Part shown: piece after piece, positions 26,901-33,658 of the stretch
Position numbering within the stretch: position 1 is the stretch's first letter
Layout of the letters: every line of letters starts with the position of its first letter
NCBI GenBank assembly: GCA_963700195.1
Contig: CAVOWQ010000007.1
Span: forward strand, 83,745 to 147,744
Length of the DNA stretch: 64,000 nucleotides
Reading direction: 5' to 3'
From: AP-15 sp963700195
GTDB taxonomy: Bacteria > Pseudomonadota > Alphaproteobacteria > ATCC43930 > CGMCC-115725
Position numbers and translations under genes: made by a program
The notes under the pieces: generated by a model
Seen by the model: only the letters and a program-made list of their open reading frames with translations
What the model was told of the DNA's origin: nothing
Database searches by the model: none

Positions 26901-28093
26901 GGATCACCGCAGATTGAGGAGTCCAGTCTTGATGAGGGGGTTAGTCTGCTGCTGGAGCATGGGCATCCGAGCGGGGAGGGATTGCTGCGCAACGCTATTG
27001 AAGGAAAGGAGCCCGCAACCCGCCGATGCCCCATACTTGCGGCCGGCGTTCGCCATGAGCACGGCAGCAGATGGCACACAATCTGGCCGGCGTTGAGATC
27101 CGATCCGGCCCTTGCCAGACAGGTTCTCGCCAGCGACATTGACGGCAACTTTCTTGGCAGAATGACATTCCTGTCGGCCCGAGACTGGGCGAACCTTTAT
27201 TTGGCACTACGTGCTGTCTCGCCTCCTGATCAACTCGGTGCTCAATATGTTAGTCCCAGATCCCCACCTCCTTGGTTTCTCCCCAGCATCGTCAACTATC
27301 TGATTTCGCTCGGGACCGAAGAGGCATGCGATGCTCTCGCGCAGATCCGCGACAGCGGGCCGACATGGACTGGGCATCAAGAGCAATCATCCAATGCCGG
27401 GAGATGCTGCGACTACGCATTTGGTGCTCGCCCACCCCGAAGGAGCTACTGAGCATCACGGAGGACAGCGATAGACGTTTGGTACGAGACGGCCATGACC
27501 TGTTGCAGATGATATTGTCATCCCTCTCGCGGTACCAGAGGACATTTGCCATCGAGGATCTATGGAATACGCGTCCCTGCTATACCCCGAAATCCGAAAA
27601 GGCACTGTCTGACCATGTGATTCGTCATCTTCGCCTCGACCTGGGAGGTCGCGCCATCGTCGCCAATCGAGAGGTTGAGATCGCTACGTTCGGAGACGGC
27701 GAAGGAAGCGAGCAAGTCGATATCCTTGTAGAGGCCTTCGTCCAAGGTCGAAAGGAAGATGTAGTTCGGGTGGTTATCGAGGTCAAAGGTTGCTGGAATA
27801 GGGACCTCCTCACTTCAATGGAGGCGCAGCTTTCCGAGCAGTACCTAACCAACAACGCGATTCACGAGGGGATTTACCTTGTCGGGTGGTTCCTGTGCTC
27901 GGTGTGGAAAGAACCCGATGCGGGTCGAGCGGCAAGAGCGCGACGATGGCAGCTGGATTTTGATGCCGCATGCCGTAAATTCGAACAACAGGCGACCGAC
28001 CTTTCCCGCGGGGGCCGCCGTTTGAGCGCCTTTCTCGTTGATGCACGCTGGCCGGAGCAGGCAATTACCCCTCCAGTAACGGAAAGGGGATGA
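23910..28093 (+). pseudogene. NLR-like NTPase with HEAT-type middle and C-terminal PD-(D/E)XK-like domain, frameshifted
   Basis: One gene of about 1390 codons broken by at least six indels (near 24335, 24495, 25035, 25130, 26435 and 27370). The start MYYAWRRYWN is followed by a NACHT/STAND-type P-loop (GEPGIGKST, near 24080) and Walker B (KVVFLDSIDEG, near 24235). A helical region with TYGEFLAAEYLAKR then leads into about 700 residues of alpha-helical repeats. The C-terminal 170 residues hold a nuclease-like core: Asp in EQVDILVEAF and E-x-K in VVIEVKGCWN, then YLVGWF. The layout suggests an intracellular sensor with a nuclease effector, as in antiphage NLR systems; this is inference. GC content is visibly lower than in its neighbours, indicating acquisition. 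Confidence 0.72.
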
Positions 28094-28203
28094 TTTCACC
28101 CGAAAGAGCATGCCACCCCTTCAAGGACAATCGATGCAGTCATAACTCGACGCGTGACTATTGATGGGGCGCGGCAGAGACCGTCGAGACGTTGGTAGTT
28201 TGG

Positions 28204-28587
28204 GCGATCGCGTCGAAATATCGGAATGCCGGCCAGACCTGTGTGCGCCAACCGCATCCTGGTGCAGGACGGCGTCTACGACGCCTTTACCAAGCGCCTC
28301 GCCGAGACCGCCGGGGCGATGAAGGTCGCCGACGGGTTCGAGCCGGGTGCGCGTGATCGGGCCGCTGATCGACATGAAGGCGGTCGAGAAGGTCGAGGCG
28401 CACATCGCCGACGCGGTCAAGAAGGGCGCCAAGGTGGTCACCGGCGGCAAGCGCGCCGCCCAGGGCGGCAGCTTCTTCGAGCCGACGGTGCTTGACCGAT
28501 GTGACGACCGACATGGTCATCACCAAGGAGGAGACCTTCGGCCCGGTCGCGCCGTTCTACCGCTTCAAGAGCGAGGAGGACGCGATC
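28204..28587 (+). pseudogene. aldehyde dehydrogenase fragment 2 (AIASKYRN to RFKSEEDAI)
   Basis: A 384-bp internal piece of the dehydrogenase at 22366, about 93% identical by hand count. It carries a 2-bp deletion in the catalytic-Cys region, an extra base after EPGA, and the same extra base after FEPTV as the parent. It starts sharply at GCGATCGCG and ends after AGCGAGGAGGACGCGATCA. It separates the NLR-like gene from vapBC. Confidence 0.85.
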
Positions 28588-28637
28588 ACGAGTAGCCGCA
28601 TCGCCGCTGAGCGGATGACCCGTGGTCCAGCGGGCGG

Positions 28638-28666
28638 TTGACATCATGATGCCCCAAATCTAGCAT
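28638..28666 (+). promoter_or_regulatory. sigma-70-type promoter of vapBC with palindrome
   Basis: A perfect -35 TTGACA (28638-28643), 17-bp spacer and -10 TAGCAT (28661-28666). The vapB ATG is 6 bp past the -10, so the mRNA would be leaderless or nearly so. The spacer contains the palindrome CATCATGATG, a plausible VapB operator. Confidence 0.6.
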
Positions 28667-28672
28667 CAAGAC

Positions 28673-28921
28673 ATGCGAACGACGCTCACCCTGGACGACG
28701 ATGTCGCGGCCAAGCTCAAAGCGGAACAGCACCGCGCCGGACGATCCTTTCGCGAGATCGTCAACGAAGCGCTGCGCCGAGGGCTGGCGAGCCAGCGCGT
28801 TACCGCCAAGCGGCGGTCCTTCAAGATAACCGCCCGCGATCTGGGCGATCTGAAGCCGGGGCTTTCGCTGGACAATGTCGCCGAGCTCATCGAGCGTGTC
28901 GAAGGCCCGCTTTACCGTTGA
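28673..28921 (+). CDS. vapB: VapB-type ribbon-helix-helix antitoxin
   Basis: An 82-residue antitoxin. The N-terminus RTTLTLDDDVAAKLKAEQ and RSFREIVNEALRRGL is a ribbon-helix-helix DNA-binding fold. The C-terminal half (FKITARDLGDLKPGLSLDNV) is the likely toxin-binding arm. It overlaps the toxin gene by 4 bp (TTGA), the usual coupling for such pairs. It should neutralise VapC and repress its own promoter, which lies directly upstream. Confidence 0.88.
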   Translation: MRTTLTLDDDVAAKLKAEQHRAGRSFREIVNEALRRGLASQRVTAKRRSFKITARDLGDLKPGLSLDNVAELIERVEGPLYR

Positions 28922-29355
28922 TCCTCGTCGACGCGAACCTGCTGCTCTACGCCTACCATCCAAGAGCCGAACAGCACGAGAAAAGCCGAGCCTGGCTCGA
29001 AGCCGTGCTGTCGGGGCCCGATCTTGTCCGCTTCGCGTGGCTCACGCTGTGGGCCTTTCTGAGGATTGCGACCAATCCCCGGGTATTCGATCGTCCGCTT
29101 TCGACGTCCGAGGCCGAGGCGGCGATCTCCTCCTGGCTTGCCCAGCCGGCCGCCGGCATTCTCGAGCCGGGCGAGCGGCACTGGGACATCCTGCGCGGCC
29201 TTGTGCACGACGGCCAGGCCGCCGGCCCGCTTGTCATGGACGCGGTCCTCGCCGCGATCGCGCTCGAGCACGGCGCCACGGTTTGCACAACGGATCGGGA
29301 CTTCTCGCGGTTCTCCGGGCTCAAATGGACGAACCCACTCGCAGCGAACGGTTGA
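28918..29355 (+). CDS. vapC: VapC-type PIN-domain ribonuclease toxin
   Basis: A 145-residue PIN-domain toxin, a metal-dependent endoribonuclease typically acting on tRNA or rRNA. Acidic active-site residues are visible: Asp in ILVDANLLLYA, Asp in LVMDAVLAAIA and Asp in CTTDRDFSRF. The start is TTG at 28918, inside the vapB stop. The cassette vapBC is bounded on both sides by dehydrogenase fragments (28204-28587 and 29404-29463). Confidence 0.9.
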   Translation: MILVDANLLLYAYHPRAEQHEKSRAWLEAVLSGPDLVRFAWLTLWAFLRIATNPRVFDRPLSTSEAEAAISSWLAQPAAGILEPGERHWDILRGLVHDGQAAGPLVMDAVLAAIALEHGATVCTTDRDFSRFSGLKWTNPLAANG

Positions 29356-29403
29356 CCGAATTCGAGCCACCGCTGGTTTGCCGGCGTATGCACCGACGGG
29401 CCA

Positions 29404-29463
29404 GCGATCGCGTCGAAATACCGCAATGCCGGCCAGACCTGCGTCTGCGCCAACCGCATCCTG
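29404..29463 (+). pseudogene. aldehyde dehydrogenase fragment 3 (AIASKYRNAGQTCVCANRIL)
   Basis: A 60-bp piece of the dehydrogenase that starts at exactly the same nucleotide as fragment 2 (GCGATCGCGTCGAAATA) and reads in frame to the catalytic Cys and ANRIL. It then changes abruptly into antitoxin sequence. Unlike fragment 2 it keeps the intact CVCANR coding. Confidence 0.85.
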
Positions 29464-29465
29464 TG

Positions 29466-29611
29466 TGGGCTCGAAATCGAGGCAGAACTCGCCGGCGCCG
29501 GGTACGGCGCGAGGTCCGGACGAATTGGCGGCGATTGACGAAGGTCTTGCCGGGGAAGCCGCCAGTGAAGAGGAAGTCAAGGCGGCCTTCGCCCTGTTCC
29601 GGCGGGCATGA
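29466..29611 (+). pseudogene. truncated ParD/RelB-like antitoxin
   Basis: Only the end of an antitoxin remains: EIEAELAGAGYGAR in one frame, then, after a frameshift near 29510, GPDELAAIDEGLAGEAASEE and KAAFALFRRA. The acidic C-terminal pattern before a ParE-like toxin and the 4-bp overlap with it support this reading. The DNA-binding N-terminus has been lost where dehydrogenase fragment 3 begins. Confidence 0.5.
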
Positions 29612-29775
29612 GGGTTGAATATTCGAAGCGCGCCGTCGCCGATCTTCGACAAATCGCCGCCTATTACGCCCGGTCCGGCCATTCAGCCACCGCTGCAAGA
29701 ATCGCAGCCCGCATTCAAGAGGTCATCGCACGAATAGCGGTGTCGCCGTTGAGCGGACGACACGTCGTTCCTTGA
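29608..29775 (+). pseudogene. truncated ParE/RelE-family toxin
   Basis: 55 residues starting RVEYSKRAVADLRQIAAYYA and including ARIQEVIARIAVSPLSGR, the N-terminal half of a ParE-type toxin (family length about 95). The stop at 29773 removes the C-terminal strands that carry the active face, so it is probably inactive. ATG at 29608 overlaps the antitoxin stop (ATGA). Confidence 0.65.
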
Positions 29776-30018
29776 AATCGTATTCGCCGAAGGGATACGC
29801 TTGCATCGGCGGTCGCGCGCGCACCGGCGTAAATCGACCGCAGCACCCAGGCCGGAACGAGTTCCGGCCTGCCGGCGTTGAAATTTCAAATGGCCTGCGC
29901 GCGAGGAGCGGCACATCGGCATCCGGAAGGCCCGCTCTCGTCTCCGCGATAACACCGGCTCATCAGCTTTACCCGCGCAAGGCACGTTACAATCGACGCA
30001 AGCAACGGGAGGATTGCA

Positions 30019-30222
30019 ATGGCAGAAGCACGCGGACGCACGGAAAGACGACACGTGCGCGAGAAAGCCACCATCGATCATCTCGTCCGGGACGTCTACG
30101 AGCCGACGGCGCCTGACGAGAAGCACGCTGAGCACAGCCCGACCACGTCTACCGGCTTGCCAGTCGAGGATCAGGTCTGCAGGGAGTGGGATCCTCTTAA
30201 GGGCGGCCTTCCCACTTTTTGA
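30019..30222 (+). CDS. small charged hypothetical protein
   Basis: A 67-residue hydrophilic protein beginning AEARGRTERRHVREKATIDH, without membrane segments or a recognised family. It is accepted because GGGAGG lies six bases before the ATG. It sits alone in the accessory region between the ParE remnant and the discoidin-fold gene; the 240 bp before it hold nothing recognisable. Confidence 0.45.
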   Translation: MAEARGRTERRHVREKATIDHLVRDVYEPTAPDEKHAEHSPTTSTGLPVEDQVCREWDPLKGGLPTF

Positions 30223-30264
30223 CGTGAACCGGGGTTTGCCGATCAAATATGGGATAAACACCCT

Positions 30265-30783
30265 ATGCACGGGACAACGAGCGACACAAGCCTCGCGCGA
30301 CTTCGGAAGCGACCGCTGGAAGCCGAGGCGGTAATGAGCGCCCGCGCCGCCGGCGAAATCGACATCGCCGCCAGCGCGACGATCGCTTATTCATCCGAGG
30401 ATCGGGCTCACCCGGTCGAGTACCTGCTGGATGGACAGAGCGGCCCCGGAGCCACGCGCTGGATCAGCGCGCGTCCCGACACTATCGAGCACATCGTCAT
30501 TGAGTTTGACCAGCCGCAGGCGATCTCGCGCCTCGTCTATGAGGTCGAGGAGACGATGCGCGAGCGTACCCAGGAAGTGCGCGTGGAAGTCTCGGAGGAT
30601 GGCGGCCAATCGTACCGCCAAATACTGGTTCAGGAATACAATTTCAGCCCAGGGGGAGCCACCTACCAGCGCGAAGAACAGCGCTTCAATCTCCGCCAGG
30701 TCACCCATCTCCGTCTCACGATCGTTCCAAACAAGAGCGGCTCCGGCACGGCGACGCTTACAGCGCTCCGCCTCTTCGCTTAG
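30265..30783 (+). CDS. discoidin (F5/8 type C)-fold protein
   Basis: A 172-residue protein whose residues about 30-170 form a jelly-roll discoidin-like domain: AYSSEDRAHPVEYLLDG, TRWISARPDTIEHIVIEFDQ, ISRLVYEVEE, VEVSEDGGQSYRQ and HLRLTIVPNKSGSGTATLT. Such domains bind carbohydrate or other ligands. No signal peptide and no catalytic domain are present, so it is probably a cytosolic binding protein. Within the array it lies just before dehydrogenase fragment 4. Confidence 0.72.
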   Translation: MHGTTSDTSLARLRKRPLEAEAVMSARAAGEIDIAASATIAYSSEDRAHPVEYLLDGQSGPGATRWISARPDTIEHIVIEFDQPQAISRLVYEVEETMRERTQEVRVEVSEDGGQSYRQILVQEYNFSPGGATYQREEQRFNLRQVTHLRLTIVPNKSGSGTATLTALRLFA

Positions 30784-30829
30784 GCCGAGATCCTCAATCC
30801 GCGCGGCGTAGAGGGGAAGCATTGGCGCG

Positions 30830-30867
30830 CCTCCGGCAGCATGAAGGAGGGCGGCATCGACCGCTAG
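30830..30867 (+). pseudogene. aldehyde dehydrogenase fragment 4 (C-terminal)
   Basis: CTCCGGCAGCATGAAGGA joined to GGGCGGCATCGACCGCTAG. In the parent gene these are two separate stretches (GGMKE, and the final GGIDR with stop), so about 80 bp between them has been lost. It lies immediately in front of the mazEF promoter. Confidence 0.6.
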
Positions 30868-30868
30868 A

Positions 30869-30906
30869 TTGACGGCGAGCGTGGGATATCCTATGTATAT
30901 CCCACG
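30869..30906 (+). promoter_or_regulatory. mazEF promoter and palindromic operator
   Basis: TTGACG (30869-30874), 17 bp, then TATGTA (30892-30897) form a sigma-70-type promoter. A perfect 10-bp inverted repeat, CGTGGGATAT (30880-30889) and ATATCCCACG (30897-30906), covers the -10 region. MazE-type antitoxins repress through such sites. The sequence ATGTATATCCCA inside it recurs in front of the vapB gene at 45247. Confidence 0.65.
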
Positions 30907-30925
30907 TGTCGAGTGGGAGAGGCCG

Positions 30926-31168
30926 ATGCAAGTGCAAGTCGCACGCTGGGGTAACAGCCTTGGCCTGCGCATCCCCAAAGATATCGCGCTTCGAGCGGGT
31001 CTGCGCGAGGGAGCGCGGGTCGAGGTAGAGGCTGAGGGCGACCGCATCATCATTTCTCCCGCTCGCGCACGCTATGTCCTTGCCGATCTGCTGAAGGGGA
31101 TGACACCGGAGGCGATGCGCGAGGCGTTCGATTGGGGACCGGATAAGGGTCGCGAGAGCGTTGAGTGA
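30926..31168 (+). CDS. mazE: MazE/AbrB-family antitoxin
   Basis: An 80-residue antitoxin. The swapped-hairpin AbrB/SpoVT DNA-binding domain is clear (ARWGNSLGLRIPKDIALRAG, VEVEAEGDRIIISP). The C-terminal tail (LLKGMTPEAMREAFDWGPDKG) is the toxin-inhibiting arm. ATG at 30926 follows GAGAGG. The toxin gene starts 3 bp after its stop. Confidence 0.92.
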   Translation: MQVQVARWGNSLGLRIPKDIALRAGLREGARVEVEAEGDRIIISPARARYVLADLLKGMTPEAMREAFDWGPDKGRESVE

Positions 31169-31171
31169 GAC

Positions 31172-31510
31172 ATGCCATACGCGCCCGAAGCCGGCGACCT
31201 GATCTGGACTGACTTTGATCCGCGCGTCGGTCGGGAGCAGAGCGGCCGCCGCCCTGCGTTGGTCGTGTCCGCTGCCGAGTTCTGCCAAGTGACCGAATTC
31301 GCGATCGTCTGCCCGATTACGTCTCGCATTCGCCCATTCGGCACCAGCGTCGTCTTGCCGCCGGGGCTGCCGGTTTCCGGGGAAATCTTGACCAGTCACG
31401 TGCGCAGCATCGACACGCTGGCCCGCCCGATCAGTTACGCCGGAGCCGCGGTTCCCGCCGAAATCCTGCACGACGTTCGCATGAAGTTGGCTGCTTTGAT
31501 CGGACTTTAG
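31172..31510 (+). CDS. mazF: MazF/PemK endoribonuclease toxin
   Basis: A 112-residue toxin that cleaves mRNA at short sequences. PEAGDLIWTDFDPRVGREQSG and RPALVVSA, VCPITSRIRPF and SHVRSIDTLAR carry the conserved catalytic Arg and Ser/Thr of the family. It is full length and in frame, so the pair looks functional. The cassette is bounded by dehydrogenase fragments 4 and 5. Confidence 0.93.
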   Translation: MPYAPEAGDLIWTDFDPRVGREQSGRRPALVVSAAEFCQVTEFAIVCPITSRIRPFGTSVVLPPGLPVSGEILTSHVRSIDTLARPISYAGAAVPAEILHDVRMKLAALIGL

Positions 31511-31543
31511 AAGGGCGAAGGGTGCAAGTTAATGTCCAGGTGA

Positions 31544-31584
31544 GGCGGCAGCTTCTTCGAGCCGACGGAATTGACCGATGTGAC
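31544..31584 (+). pseudogene. aldehyde dehydrogenase fragment 5 (GGSFFEPT-LTDVT)
   Basis: GGCGGCAGCTTCTTCGAGCC, then GACGGAATTGACCGATGTGACGA. It matches the parent near 23459-23500 but, unlike the parent and fragment 2, it has no extra base, so GGSFFEPTELTDVT reads in frame. Confidence 0.7.
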
Positions 31585-31675
31585 GAGATCATCATGCAAT
31601 TACCATAATCGCATTATACATTCGTCGGCTTTCGGGCCCGTAAGGGGCGCAGAATTGCGATTGAAGGAGTTGTCG

Positions 31676-31741
31676 ATGCCTGATCTCGACCAGATAAAAC
31701 AGGGCGAACAGGGGATGATCGGGTCACCTCGGGGGAGAGCG
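31676..31741 (+). pseudogene. truncated start of a DUF5681-like gene
   Basis: ATG at 31676 with AAGGAG upstream gives MPDLDQIKQGEQGM, the usual opening of a group of small alphaproteobacterial DUF5681 proteins (xxDxIKQxEQG...RGRF). The following RGRF/NPAGRP core is missing: the sequence runs instead into the 3' end of the convergent kinase gene. Confidence 0.35.
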
Positions 31742-31743
31742 AC

Positions 31744-32490
31744 TCAGGGGAGCGAGTTGACAATTGCCCGCAAGCCGTCGAGTTCGCTCGGGACATTTTC
31801 GGCGAGCTTGGCGGCCGCCACATAGGGCAGCCAATTGAGCACGGTCTGCGGAGTCATGCCGCTGCTGTGGCAGTACATGTCGAGATAGGTCGTAGCTACT
31901 TCGACGGCATGTAATTTCATCAGCAACCAGGAGCGGCAGACGTCTGCGGCGGGATCGCCGCAGCGCGCGTCGGGCCAGTCGATGACCACGGGTTTCGCAG
32001 CCTCCCCAAGGATGTTCATCGGGTGAAAGTCGCCGTGGCACAGACGGTCGCCCTCCGGCATGTCCGCGATCCCGGCGAGCAGGTCTTCCTTGCGCCGCTC
32101 ATCGAGACGTTCGGCTGCAGCAATATTGGCCGCGAGCCTGACCTTGAGGCCGGCGAACTGGACCGCCGCATGGGTGTGAATGCGCATGTGGAGGCGCACC
32201 ATCGACTGAAGGTATTGGGGCATGTCGTCTCGATTGTTCAACATGCGCTCGGCAAACGAGGTTTGGTCCACGCGGTCGAATACGACGCCCCATCGCCCGG
32301 CGACCTCTCGCACGCCCCAGACCCTGGGAACAGGAAGTCCCAATGCCTCCACGGCCGCGTGAAGCGCTGCCTCGCGGAATGCCGCCGGTTTGGCCATCGC
32401 CGATTTGTAGAGCTTCACGACGCGAGAACCCCATTCGAATACCTCGGCGACGTTGCCAACAGCGAGCAAATGCCCGACTGCCTCGTTCAT
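31744..32490 (-). CDS. aminoglycoside phosphotransferase (APH)-family kinase
   Basis: A 248-residue small-molecule kinase of the APH/choline-kinase fold. The catalytic loop LCHGDFHPMNIL and the metal-binding VIDWPDA are intact; the Lys of the N-lobe lies in RVVKLYKSAM. Family members phosphorylate aminoglycosides, sugars, choline or other alcohols, so the substrate cannot be assigned and resistance should not be assumed. It runs opposite to the flanking TA cassettes and lies between dehydrogenase fragments 5 and 6. Confidence 0.85.
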   Translation of the reverse strand: MNEAVGHLLAVGNVAEVFEWGSRVVKLYKSAMAKPAAFREAALHAAVEALGLPVPRVWGVREVAGRWGVVFDRVDQTSFAERMLNNRDDMPQYLQSMVRLHMRIHTHAAVQFAGLKVRLAANIAAAERLDERRKEDLLAGIADMPEGDRLCHGDFHPMNILGEAAKPVVIDWPDARCGDPAADVCRSWLLMKLHAVEVATTYLDMYCHSSGMTPQTVLNWLPYVAAAKLAENVPSELDGLRAIVNSLP

Positions 32491-32516
32491 GGTTCGTCAC
32501 CTCCCGGAGGAAGCGG

Positions 32517-32633
32517 CCGAGATCGGCGAATTGCCGACGGAGCAGTGCGCCCGCACGGTCAAGAAATTGTCATTGGATTGGGCGGCAACGCGCCGTTCAT
32601 CGTCTTTAAGGAGCCAATATCGAAATGGCGGTA
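32517..32633 (+). pseudogene. aldehyde dehydrogenase fragment 6 (EIGELPTEQC to IEMAV)
   Basis: This corresponds to parent nucleotides of about 23070-23188. It reads GAGATCGGCGAATTG, then ACGGTCAAGAAATTGTCATT, then GGCGGCAACGCGCCGTTCAT, with several indels. Its right end (ATGGCGGT) falls about nine bases before the point where fragments 2 and 3 begin in the dehydrogenase sequence. Confidence 0.8.
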
Positions 32634-32750
32634 ATATGGTAAGGAGACGCGGCGTTGAATCATCCGAATGCGTCCGAGCACTAGTGCTCCGGGTCATTCA
32701 TACGATTCATCGGGCAATGACGCACCATCGCTCACATCAAATCCCGCTAC

Positions 32751-32801
32751 ACCGGCGAAAGCCGGTGCCCACGGCATAATGGATCCCGGCCTTCGCCGGG
32801 A
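32751..32801. repeat. palindrome pair CCGGCGAAAGCCGG (family 2)
   Basis: ACCGGCGAAAGCCGGT (32751-32766) and TCCCGGCCTTCGCCGGGA (32784-32801) are two hairpins 17 bp apart. The same pair type is found at 52331-52450. They lie at the 3' end of the encapsulin operon and could stop its transcription. Confidence 0.7.
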
Positions 32802-32848
32802 AAGCGCGGAAGGGACGGCGAGCTGCATCAACTGAATGACTCTGTGCG

Positions 32849-33658
32849 CTAGCTCGTCGCTGCGGGCGCCAGCGCCACAGCGGCCTCGCTCGTGAGCAGA
32901 AGGAAGGTGAAGGTCTCCTGTAGATAGAGGCGGACTGCGGTGTCGGTGTGGCTCGAATAGCCGATCGAGATGTCCTGGCCGATGTGCAGGTCGAAATCGC
33001 CGCCGCGGGTCGTCAGCACAAAGGCGCCGGAAATCGCCGGGGCCCAGATGATTTCGCCGTCGACGATGCGCCTGAGGTGTTCCAACACCGGGTAGCCGTG
33101 ATCTCTGGCTTCGGCGACAGCGGTATACTCGTCGGCGCCCAGCAGCACCGAGTAGGGGCCGTTGACGCCGACGAGGCGCAACTGGCTCAACGCGTGGGCA
33201 ATGGCGTCGGGGTAGTTGATTACGTCGGCAGGGAGGGGCTCGATCGGGTTGCTGGTGCCCTGACGGATCCCTTGGATACCCCCCGCGGTGTAACCCTCGA
33301 AGATCGCACGGTCTTCGGCAAAAGCGATGGTTTTGGCGGCGTCCTTTGCCGGCTGCCAGTCCGAGTCGTTGGCGCCGCGCTCGACGTCGTCGATCATCTG
33401 GCGGTTCAGCTCGAACGACACGCGCAATTCGACCAGCGCCTTCACCTCGCGCTGCCGGGCGAGAATACCGTCCCCCGGCGCCGCGATGTTCTGCAGATGC
33501 CCGGTGCCCACGGCAGAAACGGCAGTGCCGCTCGGGCCATGCAGATCGACGACGCGGCGTCCGGCGAGATAGCGCTTCAAGGTGCGCGACGCTTCCTCCT
33601 CGATCTGCGCCCACGCCGCATCGGAAATCGGGGCAAGCTCGCGGTGCAGGTTGTTCAT
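32849..33658 (-). CDS. family 1 encapsulin shell protein (linocin M18-like)
   Basis: A 269-residue HK97-fold capsid protein that self-assembles into a protein nanocompartment. MNNLHRELAPISDAAWAQIE at the N-terminus, RVVDLHGPSG, the ELRVSFELNRQMIDDVERG helix, GGIQGIRQGTSNP and the C-terminal VRLYLQETFTF strand are typical. Its ATG overlaps the stop of the DyP peroxidase gene by one base, so shell and cargo are translated together. The pair lies between dehydrogenase fragments 6 and 7. Confidence 0.95.
   Translation of the reverse strand: MNNLHRELAPISDAAWAQIEEEASRTLKRYLAGRRVVDLHGPSGTAVSAVGTGHLQNIAAPGDGILARQREVKALVELRVSFELNRQMIDDVERGANDSDWQPAKDAAKTIAFAEDRAIFEGYTAGGIQGIRQGTSNPIEPLPADVINYPDAIAHALSQLRLVGVNGPYSVLLGADEYTAVAEARDHGYPVLEHLRRIVDGEIIWAPAISGAFVLTTRGGDFDLHIGQDISIGYSSHTDTAVRLYLQETFTFLLLTSEAAVALAPAATS

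Noticed and set aside
31744..32490. Calling the APH-family kinase an aminoglycoside resistance gene
   Set aside because: The kinase motifs are general for the fold and the protein has no specific resemblance to a known resistance enzyme that I can see.
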